A model generated the notes under the pieces. That model did no database searches and had not been told where the DNA came from. It saw only the letters and a program-made list of their open reading frames with translations. 64,000 bases of DNA from contig CM012954.1 of assembly GCA_000181795.3 (NCBI GenBank), positions 2,116,060-2,180,059 on the forward strand, written 5' to 3'. Of this stretch, positions 1 to 12,015 are shown piece by piece. Origin of the DNA: Trichinella spiralis. Its lineage: Eukaryota > Nematoda > Enoplea > Trichinellida > Trichinellidae. The translations under genes and the position numbers were made by a program. Each line of letters begins with the position of its first letter. Positions within the stretch are counted from its first letter, which is position 1.

Positions 1-1249
1 CAACCACACCTTGATTTCGCTTGCTCTCTTTTACGATTAATTTTGACCAATAAAAACCCGACTGAAAAGTTGCTTGCCGCCACTGGCCGCTTTGGCTTGT
101 ATCAGCTACGCGCTAATTCTGCCCGCATCTCATTTCCACGTCACAATTCTAAAAAGCTGCAATAGAAAAGCTGAATTTCTGAAACTTCAAATCGACAGTG
201 CATTATTATTGGCTGGGGAAAATTTTGCATAAAAATTTCTTCATTTCATTTCATTTTGTTGTTCACGTTCAAGTGATGCAGCAGCAGCAGCAGCATTGCC
301 GGCAGCAACGTGGGGCGGATTTTGTTTACCAAATAAGCCAAACATGACGCGTATGGAACGGCATTGAATGTGAACGTGAAGAAGGGGCGAAGAAGAGCTG
401 TTGAAGACCGGCTGTGTCTTTTGCTGAGCGGTCGGTCAGTCGTGCAGTCGTGCATGCAAGCTGTACAAAATTGGCACGATCTTTATCGGTGCTTCTTGAG
501 CAAAAAATATTTTTTCATTTCCATCTTTTTGCTTCTTGTTTTCAGATCGAAGCTCGATCACTTAGTCCAATTTCACTTTTGCTAATTAATTAATCAATTA
601 GCCAATCATTAATTTCAACTTGATCTTATTCCATTGGTGCATGCATGCATGATAAAGATGAAATGAACAATGAAAAAAAAAGATATACGAAATAAAAATA
701 AATAGCGGCTTGTCAAAGTGGTAGTTTATTACACTGGTCTCTGGCATACTTCATCGTTCAGGCAAGAAAGAAAGAGCATGAGATAGCCATGACGAAATTG
801 GGCCGCCTTTCATCGCAACTTTCCGGTTATTACCTACTGTTGACGCTGCTTTTCATAGCCGAAAGCTTGCAACCAACTTTTTCATACTGCACGATGATCA
901 TCAGTCAAACGTCAGAATTTGACACCCCCGTTTGCTGGTTCTCTTCCACCCCCTGCTGACTCTTTTTCTCTGGACCGCACCCATATAAAGCTGCTATTTA
1001 ACCCCAAAATGGAACTGTTTGTTCTTCACTCACTCTCACTTTCTGCTTCTCATGTTCATTTTTTACAAGGAAAAAAGAAATGTACGAAGTTAGAAAATGA
1101 AAAATATTAATATCGTGCAAATTGATTGAAATTTCAGAAGATTATTTCCTTTCAAATTAACAACAGTTATCGCAGAAGAGAAAATGAACACTAATTATCT
1201 AATATCAGTCGATGTCGATGGATAAATCGAAAAAAAACATTACACTCAC
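1..1249. other. left edge, no gene resolved
   Basis: No convincing exon was found here. The zinc-finger gene to the right reads leftwards into this stretch through a good donor at 1249/1248, so the rest of its second finger should lie here or beyond the window. A short CAG run occurs near 278-295 and a direct repeat of GCATGCATGCAT type near 638-650. A 70-codon minus-strand frame at 246-455 does not complete the zinc finger when joined, and was not accepted. Confidence 0.5.
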
Positions 1250-1706
1250 TTGTAATCTCTTTGTTGCAAAGTGTGCATGTGTAGCTTTTGAAATGTGCTT
1301 GCATGCGATGTCGACTCAAGGAACTGCTGTGACAAAAGATTTTGTTGCACAGCGAGCAACGAAATGTTCCTGAATAAAATACAGAAAAGCATAAATTTTC
1401 CATTGATAAATAAAATGAGTATTATTATTTTTTCTTCTTCATGCATTTACCTTTGAGGTCGGGGCGTCGTAATTCGCTTCTGTAAGGCATGTCAGAAAGC
1501 GGTGCAGCCGGTGATTGGACTGTGGTGGAACCGGGAAGCAACGGCGATGGCGCTGTTGCACCAGCTAACGGGTAAGAGGAATAGGTGAAAGGTGCCGTTC
1601 TTGTTGGGGCCGCTTCGTGCTCGTCCGAGGCAGAAGTGGCCACGCTTGGTGTTGAGTGTCTGACCGGCAGCAGGTACTGACCAGTGGAAACACGGCAAAC
1701 AACCGG
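1250..1706 (-). CDS. C2H2 zinc-finger protein, partial (two exons)
   Basis: Probable nuclear DNA-binding protein. Two minus-strand exons are supported: 1451-1706 (acceptor ttgacag, donor GTAAAT) and 1250-1369 (acceptor tattcag, donor GTGAGT). They join in frame. The first encodes about 85 residues rich in Ser, Pro, Thr and Ala, typical of a linker region. The second holds a full C2H2 finger: CSLC, then 12 residues, then H and a second H five positions on (HRMQAH). It is followed by the start of another finger (YTCTLCNKE) that is cut by the intron. The close spacing of the two fingers resembles BTB-type zinc-finger factors, but no BTB domain is visible and the family is not identified. The 5' start and 3' end are not established; possible upstream exons are listed separately. 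Confidence 0.72.
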
Positions 1707-4700
1707 CTGTCAAAAGAAAAATACATCAACTAAGAAAGGCAATGCCAAGTTGGTGAGTAAAAAGCTGCGCGAATTCTCTACACCACTGCCAACGGCTATT
1801 GACCAACTACCAATTACTGTTGCTGCTAGTATCTTTTGTCTACCAATTTAAAGATGCTGCTTTTATCACAAAAAAGCTAATCAGCAACATTTTTTACCCG
1901 ACTGGTGAAGAAAATTATTATTACTCTTATTATTATTATTAACCAAATAAAAGAAGCACAAACTCGCACGAAGTTGTAGAAACAAGCTTAATAGTTGCCT
2001 AAGAAGGAAAAGAAGAAAAAGATTGTTGAATAAAAGTTGCTCTGCCTCGGTGTACAGTCTGCAGCTGCTACTGCTGCTCACTGCTCAAATGCAGCATCAG
2101 CAAACGAGAAACAGAGACAACCTTGAACGCAACCTGCTGCTAAATTGGGGCTTGTCCTGCATACATATCGATAAACGGCGTTCTAGCCTCTCCAGCCGGC
2201 TTGGAATGCACTCCAGAGCAGTCGGCCTAGAAAACGACTGTGCCTTACAGTTTAGAGCAAAGACATACGGACATTTTTCACCCATACGCTAGGCAGCGCT
2301 CTATACTAGCTCATGCTGACGTCAGAATTATCAGTGCAACTTGTAAACTAACTAACTATATGCGCGTGCGCGTACATACACACAAACACACACACACACT
2401 GATACATATATAAGCATATATGCATATTGTGTGTGCGCAGATACTTACTAATAAACCAGTGGCCATTTAATAACAAAATATACATAAAGCCGTCAATCAC
2501 AGTTCTTACTATCCACATCTGGACGTATAGATAGCAAGTGACCATCAGTCACTTTCTCAACAAGCAACACAACGGCTTTATCTCTGTACAAGGTCATAGG
2601 CTCCTTTCATAATGGTCGTAAAATGCGGCTTTTCGGCAGCCACCGGCCAAAAGGGCCGAGGCTATCAAAAGTCACCCGGTGACCTGCCACTGTTCTACCA
2701 AGTCCTGTTCCCAGACATTAAGCTCACCATGCATGCAAAAGCAAATGACCTGACCACTCAGTCGCGGTCAGCGATTATGATTTAGCCAAGCTTTTCAATA
2801 TTCGAGCAGTTTTTATTTTCTCTCTCTCTCAAAAATCTAAACATCGCTTTACTGAGCTTTGTCACTACAAAGCTGTGATAAGCTTGCCGAACATTCCCAC
2901 GAGATTTGTTTTATTTTTTTCATTTCTCGGTGACAAATCGTATTTCCCAATTCTACATCGATCCACTGCCATATAAACAACTTATTTTTTTTATTTTGCA
3001 ATTGACCTATTGCGTGCTGGTGAAAAGTCATAAAACAATCCAACCATTATAACAGCTTGCAGAAGCAAGCTGATCAGAACGGAAATAGTTTACCATCTGT
3101 GATAAGCAGTTGTATTATTATTCAGAAAAGTATTGCGATTTTTATCTCAGCGTCTGCTGACTCAGATTTCCAAAAGTGAAGCAGTTGCTTCTTTCTCCAA
3201 GCTTGCATATGGTCCATTAACAACTTCTGTATGTGTGCATGTGTGTGTGTTGCTGCTTTTAATTCTATTCTAATTATTTAAACTTTGTTTCATTCAACAA
3301 ATAAATAAACACAATACAAAATGTATGTACGAAAATTTAAAATTGGATAAATGGAAATGCATATTTCGTAAATATTGCATTTTGTTTATCAAGCGTGAAA
3401 GTAAATAGTTATGCTTATGCGAAAACTGGAATATGAGAACTGTAATTGTTGCAATTTTTTTCTAAATTGCTCAATAAGAGAAGAAATGCATCCTATTTTC
3501 AAAAGACAGTTGAACAAAAATTTTCCAAGTGTACTGCCCGTAATTGTGCATTATTATATAATCAAGAAAGCAGTTTGACCATCATATAGCTAAATAAGTG
3601 TAAGGTTAAAAGAAGAAGTAGAAGTAGAAGTAGAAGGTTACTGGCCTTTAGATTTCCTGTCATTCGCTTTCAAAATCAAACTTGAAATTGCAAACTTGAC
3701 ACGATCTAATGAAAAAGGCTTGATGGCCTCACCTGCTATGATCAAAGAAAGCGCACTACACTAGCTATTCTCCAGCTAACTCTGTTCCAGATTATGCTGT
3801 TAAGTATAATTGGAAGTTGAAATTCAATTTTAGTTGTAAGAAGAAAATTTCAAATCACATACATATATAAATAAATAAATGTATATATATATATATATGT
3901 ATATTATAGAATTGTAATAGAATTTTGAATAAGAAAAAAATATCGTTCCTTTTTCATTCATTCGTAAAAGCAAAGCTTTTCACAGCTTAGCAGGTGCGAT
4001 GAGAGGTAAGAAAATGCATTTTAGCAGGCAAAGTGGTGAACAAAATTCTCGACCTTCACCTACTTGATCACACGCTCATTCCAAATCACCAGATCACCGC
4101 AGTGATGAAACTCGTATAATGCATGGTTGAAAAACACAACTGAGGCAGCTTCGACGTGTTTGTTCTGTTCCACTGCAAGCGACAGAAGGAGAATTTTAAA
4201 CCTGGTTTCACTGCATGCATATAGCAGCAAAGCAGCTGTATGTATTCACCTGGCCTCAACCTGTCCCGCTTTTTTTGCAATCTTCATTTTGCATCAGCAA
4301 TAGCTTGCTTGCCTTATGCATTTTGAGAGAATTGTAAAAATGCGTTGACAAGCGCCTAAAAGGCAGTTTGTCGTCGTCCTTGGCTCGAGTAGAGCAGAAG
4401 AAGCTTACGCTTGGAGAACAAGTTTCAGTCGCAGCGTGACCATAATACTCTCTTCAGCCGACGACAACAACGACCAAATTTTATTCAGCTTCGACATTTT
4501 TATAAGCTGCCGTATAATATATACATATATAAGCTAACAAGAGAAGCAGTCTGTTCTGAACAAGATTTCTGACAAAAGCGGTTAGCAAGAAATTATTTGT
4601 TTTCCTCTTATGCAATTCCTTCTCAACTGTTGACTCAAACACTCAACTGACTGAAGAACCAACCACATTTGGCAAAGCAGCAAAGCATTTGCTTGTATTG

Positions 4701-5230
4701 ATATGAGCTTAAAAAAGCAACAGCAACAAAAAATCTATATTCAAAACAATAAATAAGTCTTGAAAAGAGATGCATAATTTTCTATGAGCTATCACGTGGA
4801 GAAAAGAATAATAATAATAATGATGAGCTGATCAATTTTTGGCTCGTGAAATGCAATCAGGGCATAGATAGTTCTGTTTGGAATCTTTTTCTGATTAAAC
4901 CAAGTCGAAAAATGACGACCTTCCATTTAGCAGTGCTTTATTTTTCGGCAGTTGACTGTCAAAGTGACTGGACACATTTGACAAACGGCGCATACCGAAT
5001 CGCTTACGACATCAAGCGATAACCTTGACTGGATGTGAAGAGAAGAAAATTTTTGGACTTGGCTGTTTGTTTGCTTGTCCCAGAAGCGAAAAGCAGAAAT
5101 TACTGACCAGCTATGACCAAAGAAAAGCGTAATCATGCCGGTAATTTTGACAATTTCAAATAAGAAAAATAATAATGTGATAAAATTATCTGCAATATAC
5201 GATCATTGCATATGAAATGCATCAAATTAC
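1707..5230. other. noncoding stretch, probable intron/intergenic
   Basis: No exon could be supported on either strand. Simple repeats are present: a (CA)n run around 2375-2398, an (AGAAGT)n run around 3609-3637 and a (TA)n run around 3883-3898. If the zinc-finger gene has the upstream exons proposed separately, this is one of its introns. Confidence 0.4.
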
Positions 5231-7031
5231 GAGTGCCGTTGGAGAAGTTGGAAAAGATTTAGCGTCATTAGCGTTGGGTTGGGTCGGGATTGGAATTGCA
5301 CTTGCGACACTAGGGGCACAGAGGGGTCCAGTTTGGAAGGCGCTTTCAAGGACGTAATTTGGCAGAAAATTCGGCAACAGTAGGGAAGAGTTGCATTGTG
5401 CTGCTGCACGCGGTTGGAGTCCAGCGGCAGCTAAGAGCCGACAAGGGCGGTGGTTCACGGATGAAAAGCATGGAAGTGGCAGAAGCAGAGAGGGTAGGCG
5501 AAAATTTTTCAACTGAAGCAAAACTGACATGGAGAAAAGAGCAGAAAATTGAAATTTTATGAAACATGCAACAATATAACCGCTCTGAGCATGTAGGTAG
5601 AGAGAGAGAGAGAAAGAACCGGCCAAGCTCAGCTTCGACCCGATTCACCGGACGAATAATGATGAATCACAAGCGGACTTTTGAAGATAATAATATTAAT
5701 AATGGGTTGGAAAAAAAGCGACGACGACACCGTGACAAGCCCCGGGGCCAACAGCAACCAATTGTCAATTTCTTCTGGAAAAAGCCTGCTTTTGGTCGTT
5801 GTTGTTGCTTGACCCGATTTTTTTCCACATCTTCCAACAAACACAAGCCAACGCCCGCGCATGCATCATCGTCAGCAAAATGGCCAAATGACAAAACACC
5901 CCGGCATAATGCATGAAAGCTACAGAACCGGCTCCGGCTGAACAAGCAGCACCACCAACAGCTCCTTGTTATTAATTTTCATCCTTTTCTTTTCACGGCA
6001 ATTTGCTGTCCAAGTAGCAATTAAAAAGCAGTTTCGCTTTCCACGTACAGCTGTTGTGCGTGTGTGTTTGTTGTTTTCCACGTTGAATTGGACAAATCAT
6101 CTCGGCCAGTTCCAAACTATTGCACTGTTCCACATGGTTTTCGCCACTTTTGCAAACGAAGTAAAATATTTTTCATCGCGCTTTCCAACACAAGCATATG
6201 GTGAACTTGCAGTTGTCACACGGAAAATGACAGTCGTCAGAATAAAATTGACACTTGTAGAAACGGAGAAATGCTTGTGCAAGCTACACCAGATGTTGTT
6301 GTTTGATTTTTTTAATAATTTGATTAAATTTAAATAAATAATCTGATGATGCAATTTTCAAACTTTAGAACATTTCTCATCCGATTATTCGCTAGTATTA
6401 TCGTAACATATGGAAATTTATCGAAAAGAAAATTATTAATTTAATAATTAATATTGTTGAAACAATTGTTTTAAAAATTTTTCGAAAAAAATTCAAAAAT
6501 TGTCATATCATGCCCAACGCGACAACTTTACAGTAGTCGTATTTCAAATACAAACGAACCTGTGCATTGAATTGCAACTGAATCTTTGTACGGTAGTAAT
6601 GAATGAAAGAATAATGTTGAAAACCGGTTCTGAAAACAGTGTACAGCACACACGCACGCACTCACACACACACACACACACAGAAAAAATGATAATCATT
6701 TGAACAAATTAATTTTCACACGATTAGTAATATTTGTTTGAAGAGAGTTGATTAAAAATTACGAGTAAAGTTGAATATTAATAATGACAACTAATTTACA
6801 GTAAAAAAAACAAACAAGCAACATAATTGTATAACGTGATTACAATTTGACAATTTTGAAATTGTTCAATTGCTATATATGTACATATACTGTAAGTGGA
6901 AGAATTTTGAACTGTTGAATTGGCGAAGAAGAAGAAGAAGAAAGAGACAAGCGTTGTTAATTAATTAATTGTATTAAAATTTTAAAATTGAAAATTAAAA
7001 TGTAAAAAATACTTACAGCTTTTCTTCGCAT
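5231..7031 (-). CDS. candidate upstream exons of the zinc-finger gene
   Basis: Weak model. A minus-strand ATG at 7031 opens five codons (MRRKA) that end exactly at a consensus donor GTAAGT (7016-7011). A second possible exon, 5231-5512, begins after a good acceptor (gcttcag), stays open for 94 codons of Pro/Ala/Ser/Leu-rich sequence and ends at a weak donor (GTAATT). Both ends are phase 0, and the zinc-finger exon at 1706 also starts in phase 0, so the chain would be in frame. Base composition is richer in G+C here than around it. However, the other strand and other frames are also open, so coding status is unproven. Confidence 0.22.
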
Positions 7032-7230
7032 AACGATCCAATTGAAGATTCGACGAAGGTGAAGTGCGAAGGCGGCGAGTCAAGGTGGGCAAACTGTCGA
7101 CTTCGGTGAAGTGACGAGTCAAGTGACTGAGTGTCGAGTGAGAACCGCAAAATGTGCAAAATGTTGCAAACGAGAAACAAGACCAGAATGGAAAAAACCG
7201 AAAGAAACAATATGCAAAAACCCAACGACA

Positions 7231-7255
7231 GCCAATGAGCGTTCAGCTCATTGGC
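7231..7255. promoter_or_regulatory. 10-bp inverted repeat with paired CCAAT boxes
   Basis: Two perfect 10-base arms, GCCAATGAGC and GCTCATTGGC, flank five bases. Each arm carries a CCAAT box, in opposite orientations. The site sits about 200 bp upstream (minus sense) of the candidate first exon ending at 7017, in a locally G+C-rich stretch (7090-7330) that also has several TGAC/GAGTCA-like words near 7110-7140. This fits a promoter core bound by NF-Y-type factors, but function is inferred only from motif and position. Confidence 0.4.
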
Positions 7256-8902
7256 GTCGTTTTGACGGCCCTGGACGCCCACGCGGGCGGCGACCGTTTC
7301 GTCGCGACGGAGCACCAACCTGCCCCGCCTACACAAATCCAACACTTGTACCAATTTTTTTTCCACCTTCTATGGTGAAACAGAAAAAAATACCAAACAA
7401 TTGTTTTTCTCTGGAATTTCTACCACCACCATGACGCCGACAATTTTCAAAACAACCTAAAACTATCATTTGAAATTGTTTATTCGAAAATTTTCGAACA
7501 AAAATGTGAATTATTAATTTTAATTTCAAATTTGAACAATAGAAAATTATAATTATAATCATCACTTATTTAAAAACAATAACTGAGTTTTCGTAAAACA
7601 TTTTCACTTGAAAATTCGTTGCACAAAAACAAATGTTGCAATATTGTTGCCATTGAACATGCGAAACATGCAAAAAACTCATATCACAGTGGGAATACAA
7701 TAGCTGATTTTTCCTAGGCACATATTTACAGCATAAAAAATAAAGTAAAAACTCCACTACCTCTGATGATCAACAAACAACCTGATATACGATGATGATG
7801 ATGATGCTGGTGGTGGATTGCAATCAGCATGGGAAAAGTTTTCAATCAAAACAATCACCATTTAACTTTACCAAGCAATATGTATATATGTATATATATC
7901 TTATGCTTTATATGAAATTTTTACATTTTAAAACTTTTTCAAATACTTTTGTTTCACTTTCTTTGTCAAAAAAATTCACCCTACTTCAAACTATCAGCTT
8001 CGCTTCTATTGTTGAAAAATATTCTTCAACCAGTTTGCAATTGAACAATTTATTTTCAAAATAATTCACTAAAATCAAAACATTGCTACATTACCTGTGC
8101 ATCAAATATACTGTAAATTCGATGAGAATTTCAAATTTTTACCAACATTAGAATCTGTTTATTTCAATCATAAGCGGTGCTTGTTGAGAGAAACTTTCAA
8201 CTTGAAACTGTTTTTTTCTACCGTCTTTAATGCAAACTTTTTCAACCACGCAACAACAATTTATTGTAAAGGATATCTCAAAAAATGCTCAACTGGGCAT
8301 AGGTAGATATTAGTTAACAAATTAAACAAACAAATTTGCAAACTTGCACTGCACAATGAGAAAAACGTTCGCACATTTCACTTTTAAACATTTCTCCATT
8401 TGACGGTTATTGACTTGTTCACGCGAGCCACTTGCTTTTTCCACGGTTTCCTTCACTTTTCAAGTGGAATCAAGTGGAAAAAGCCGGCCGGTCTCTTTTG
8501 GCGCTTTCTTCGACCGTGGTCATTTGTTGCAAACGACCATCAGTAGAAGCTTAATACTGAAACAGGCTTAATTCGTCGCTATCGATTCACTGTCACCATT
8601 CAAAGCTTCGACAAAGCCGGGCCGATCTTTGTCAGCTAATCCTGGTAAAGAAAGCAACCGACCACGCTCAACTTTTTCCATCGGACACTAGCGGAATTTG
8701 ACAGTGCCAAAAAAAGCAAGCAGTAAAGCACAAAGTAAGTTTTTTTCCATCTGCTTTACTGCAGTACAAAGATGTGCAATTTCATTTCAACTTTGAAATA
8801 ATAATAAAAACGAAAAACACCCATCATATATATATAATGTTGAAAGTGTAATATAAATACAGCATTGATAAAAAAAAAGTTTACGAATGATCAGAGAATT
8901 TA
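7256..8902. other. intergenic between candidate promoter and cdk-8 3' end
   Basis: No exon was accepted. The 7792-7806 segment is a short (GAT)n run. The 8400-8720 part is richer in G+C and contains repeated CAAGTGGA/CACTTG words, which could be regulatory, but nothing definite can be assigned. Confidence 0.4.
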
Positions 8903-8904
8903 TT
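8899..8904 (-). terminator. AATAAA poly(A) signal overlapping cdk-8 stop
   Basis: Read on the minus strand, the cdk-8 stop codon TAA (8905-8903) is part of an AATAAA hexamer (8904-8899). No other AATAAA was noticed in the next 100 bases, so this is the likely polyadenylation signal, giving a very short 3'UTR. Confidence 0.5.
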
Positions 8905-10466
8905 AAAAACGATGAGGAAAAACTTGACCATAATTCAAACTCGATGACATGGTCACCGTAGATGGATTGATGTTGTGCATCTGAGCCGAGACCATGGTCG
9001 ACTGCATGGTTGACGTCACTGCCGGATGTATGACATTCGGATTCGGAGCTCCGGAGCCAAATTCTGCATTCATCCGCATCTTTTTCATCGGTCCTGGTTG
9101 ATCCAACGATCCAACCGTCGACAACGTAGCCACTGGCGGCTAAAAACCAATTTCCCGTAATTAGCTGCACTCAAACAAACTGAACAAAATAATATACCAA
9201 AGTTGCCTGTGTACTCTGCTTTGTCATTTCTGATTTTTCTTCCGTCTCTTCGTCTGTTAAAAATTCCCGTTTTGGATAAGGTATTGGACAGCCGAGGAAA
9301 ACATCCGAAGTTGGTGTTGGCTCTTCCTGTTCAAAAGCAATGACAGCCAATTTAACATTGTCTAACAATACAAAAAAAAAGTAATAATACTTTAAAATAT
9401 GGATCATCCATCGCTTCTTGAGCCGATATTCGCTTTGTAGGATCCATTGTTAGCAATTTTTGCAATAACAAAAAAGCTCGACATTCTGACTTCACTTTAT
9501 GCTTTTCCATGTATTTTTGTAAATTGGAATTAAGATACGCGTTGCGCTTAAAATCAGTTGTCAATTTTTGATATTCTGGCATTTTTCTAATATCTTCCCA
9601 ATCTTTTTCGTTTGGAAAGCCCATCACGTTGAATATTCTATCTAATTGATCTTGATGATATGGATTGCTTGTTTTGATATCCTCTTGACGACAATGGAAA
9701 ATCGGTTCCGAAGTCAGCAATTCTGCAAATATGCATCCAACTGCCCAGATGTCGATCGCTTTCGTATAATGACGAGCTCCTAAAAGCAACTCTGGGGCGC
9801 GGTACCAAAATGTCACCACTACTGGATCAAGATCCGCCAATGGCTTCAAAGGATTGTTGAAAAGCCTAGCAAAACCCATGTCGGCGATTTTCACCCTGCC
9901 ACGTTCCGGGCCGTCACCCATCAGTAATATATTTGCCGGTTTCAGATCACGATGCAGAACCCAGTTGGAATGCAAATAGTGAATCCCGTCCAAAATTTGA
10001 AATAGCAAACTTTTCACCATTCCTGAACGCAACACAATCATTCAGAGACTTAATGGTTCAATGCGATTTCTTTACGCTTACCCTTGGGAACCATCACAGT
10101 ACGTTTGCTTGCTTTGGCGGCTCTGTGAAATTTGATTATGTGCCAAAGATCGTGCTCAGCGTAGTCGAATAATAACCACACCTTACGATCCGAATGAGAC
10201 AAAAATACTCGCTGCAACGAAATCACATTTGGATGCTTCAATTCACGTAGCAGAGCAATCTCTCGACAAGCCGACATGCTAATTCCGGCGCCTTCGATCA
10301 ACTTTATTGCATACTGATTTTTATACTCGCCGTCATCGTTCCGAGGACATGCTTTATACACATGACCATAAGTGCCACGACCAACTTTTCGACCTTCGAA
10401 ATCGAACATATCTTCGACTCGTTGGCGTTGAGCGTTCAAACGCATCTTGAAATCGTGATCAACCAT
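8903..10466 (-). CDS. cdk-8: cyclin-dependent kinase 8 (Mediator kinase)
   Basis: Ser/Thr kinase of the Mediator CDK8 module, partner of cyclin C, acting in the nucleus on RNA polymerase II transcription. Four exons, 10082-10466, 9391-10022, 9198-9326 and 8903-9139, join in frame into 460 residues; human CDK8 has 464. Visible hallmarks: glycine loop [11 protein letters not shown] (about 29-39), catalytic lysine in YAIK (55), the CDK8-specific SMSACRE helix (63-69, in place of PSTAIRE), HRDLKPAN (152-159), DMG in place of DFG, and the activation segment ending in WYRAPE. The C-terminal tail keeps [20 protein letters not shown] and then becomes Met/Ser/Asn-rich. The tail is short and vertebrate-like, not the long tail of Caenorhabditis. 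A 3' splice-like motif (tttgtag) precedes the ATG by about 25 bases. Identity is near certain. Confidence 0.96.
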
Positions 10467-11131
10467 ATCGACTTAAAATTGCAAAATGCTACAAAAATAA
10501 ATTCTTCAACTGGAAAATAATTGTTAATACAAACATTGCACAGTTAATTCAGCAATTTTTCACGGAAGCATACTGTAATTAAAAAAATTCAAGGATAACT
10601 TATTATTGTAATGGTAGAAATTAAATTTTTTCACGCATCAGTAAAGTATTTTTATACATTATGATTAATATAATTATTTTAAATTTCACATATTTCAGAA
10701 TTTTCCATTATATTTTAATAATGCATATGATAAGTTTTACATTTATTTTAACATTTGAAAATGAATTAAAAAGAAGTGTATTTACAATGGAATAATTTAT
10801 AATCAGTACATTAAAGTAGTTTTTTGCGTTTTCACATAGTTATATGGAATTCCATGTCTAGGAAACTGAGAATTCATGCAAATGATTCATTTTTTTTCTA
10901 AATTGATTTTTTATTTCTTTTCTATTAAATACGCATTATAAAATAAAGGCATGAAATTAATTGTACGTGTAGTAGATCGTGTGCAAGTTTAACATCAGCG
11001 AGTTATGTTCAACATGTCGTGTAAAAAGTTGAAAAGTCCAAATTTCAGCAATAATGTGACAAATATACGTAAAAATTTTAACATATAGGTGAATGCAAGT
11101 TTCAAATTGCAAGTAAGAAATTTCAAACTGT
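10467..11131. other. gap between globin and cdk-8
   Basis: AT-rich spacer between two genes on the minus strand. No exon, tRNA or clear repeat was seen. It must hold the 3'UTR of the globin and the 5' region of cdk-8. Confidence 0.5.
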
Positions 11132-12015
11132 TCAATGATCGTTGGCAGTGTTATTTTCGGACGCTTCTCGACAAAATTGCACCAACGTTGACAATATCAA
11201 TTTGAACACTTTTGGATATATGTTGGCCATGTTTTCAGTGTAACGGTCACCGAGAGTTTCTTTGATTGAATCCACCAAAGCGGGTTCAATTTCCTAAAGT
11301 CAACTGCGGAATATAAGAATGTAAAATATGAATTATGAGGAAAATTTACCCAAAAAAAATCCGGTGAAAATAATTGCTTTTTAGCGTGATAGTCGGCGTA
11401 TAAATGGAGCAAATTGAAGAAACTGTCTGCGTCGCCTATGAGGTGAATTGCCTGATCCAGAACACTCATTACACGCTGGGCGTGGTATTCCAGTATTTCA
11501 GTGTCGAAAGATTCTGGATTGGATTGAATTTCTTGCTTAACCGTTGGAAACAACTCCAACAGATCCACGTTGTTGCTGAAAAGTCTGAAATGCACATGTC
11601 AACTGTACTACTTCAATTAAGCAGCATTTTATATTGTTTTCCTTTTGGAAATTAGAAAATGAACACACTTTACATGTAATAAAATTAATAATTACTTGAT
11701 GAATGTACGAATTCCAGTGTCGACCATTTTACGAGAAATTGCCCTCCAATTTTGTATGAGCAAGAAGCATTCTCTCGGAGTCAAGGGGATGCGCTCGTCA
11801 GTTGTCAGAACTATTGTATTTCCAGTTCGATCGGTGAAAATCACCTCCTCAGGGGTTGAAGCATTTTTTTCATTTTTATTTTCACTTTTTTTATTCGCCC
11901 TTTGCCTCCTCGGTGTTAATAGGGCTAATAGTCGCTTTCGGCTTTTCCCATCAGCAGAACGATCGTTTTGTGATGAATCAGTTGCATTGTTTCCAAAGCA
12001 ATTAATAAACGACAT
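11132..12015 (-). CDS. globin-domain protein 1
   Basis: Divergent haem-binding globin of the nematode/neuroglobin-like kind. Three exons, 11696-12015, 11350-11584 and 11132-11293, join in frame into 238 residues. An N-terminal extension of about 75 residues is polar and strongly basic (KSRKRLL, TPRRQRANKK). The globin fold then begins at LTPRECFLLIQNW. The CD1 phenylalanine is in LLELFP, the distal-position histidine in EYHAQRV, and the proximal F8 histidine in DYHAKKQL followed by SPDFFW. Helices G and H are in the last exon (SIKETLGDRYTENM). The spacing fits a single globin domain. Nematode globins of this type are often neuronal oxygen, redox or NO sensors, but a specific role cannot be assigned. 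The basic extension could direct location or binding. Confidence 0.88.

Noticed and set aside
246-455. Minus-strand frame considered as last exon of the zinc-finger gene
   Set aside because: An acceptor exists, but joining does not supply the two histidines needed to finish the second finger.
5566-5916. 116-codon plus-strand frame rich in Arg/Lys/Asn
   Set aside because: No splice partners or family resemblance; the opposite strand is open too, and composition explains the length.
7013-7434. Opposed open frames of about 110 codons on both strands
   Set aside because: Located in a G+C-rich promoter-like region; neither frame shows a domain, and frames on both strands point to composition.
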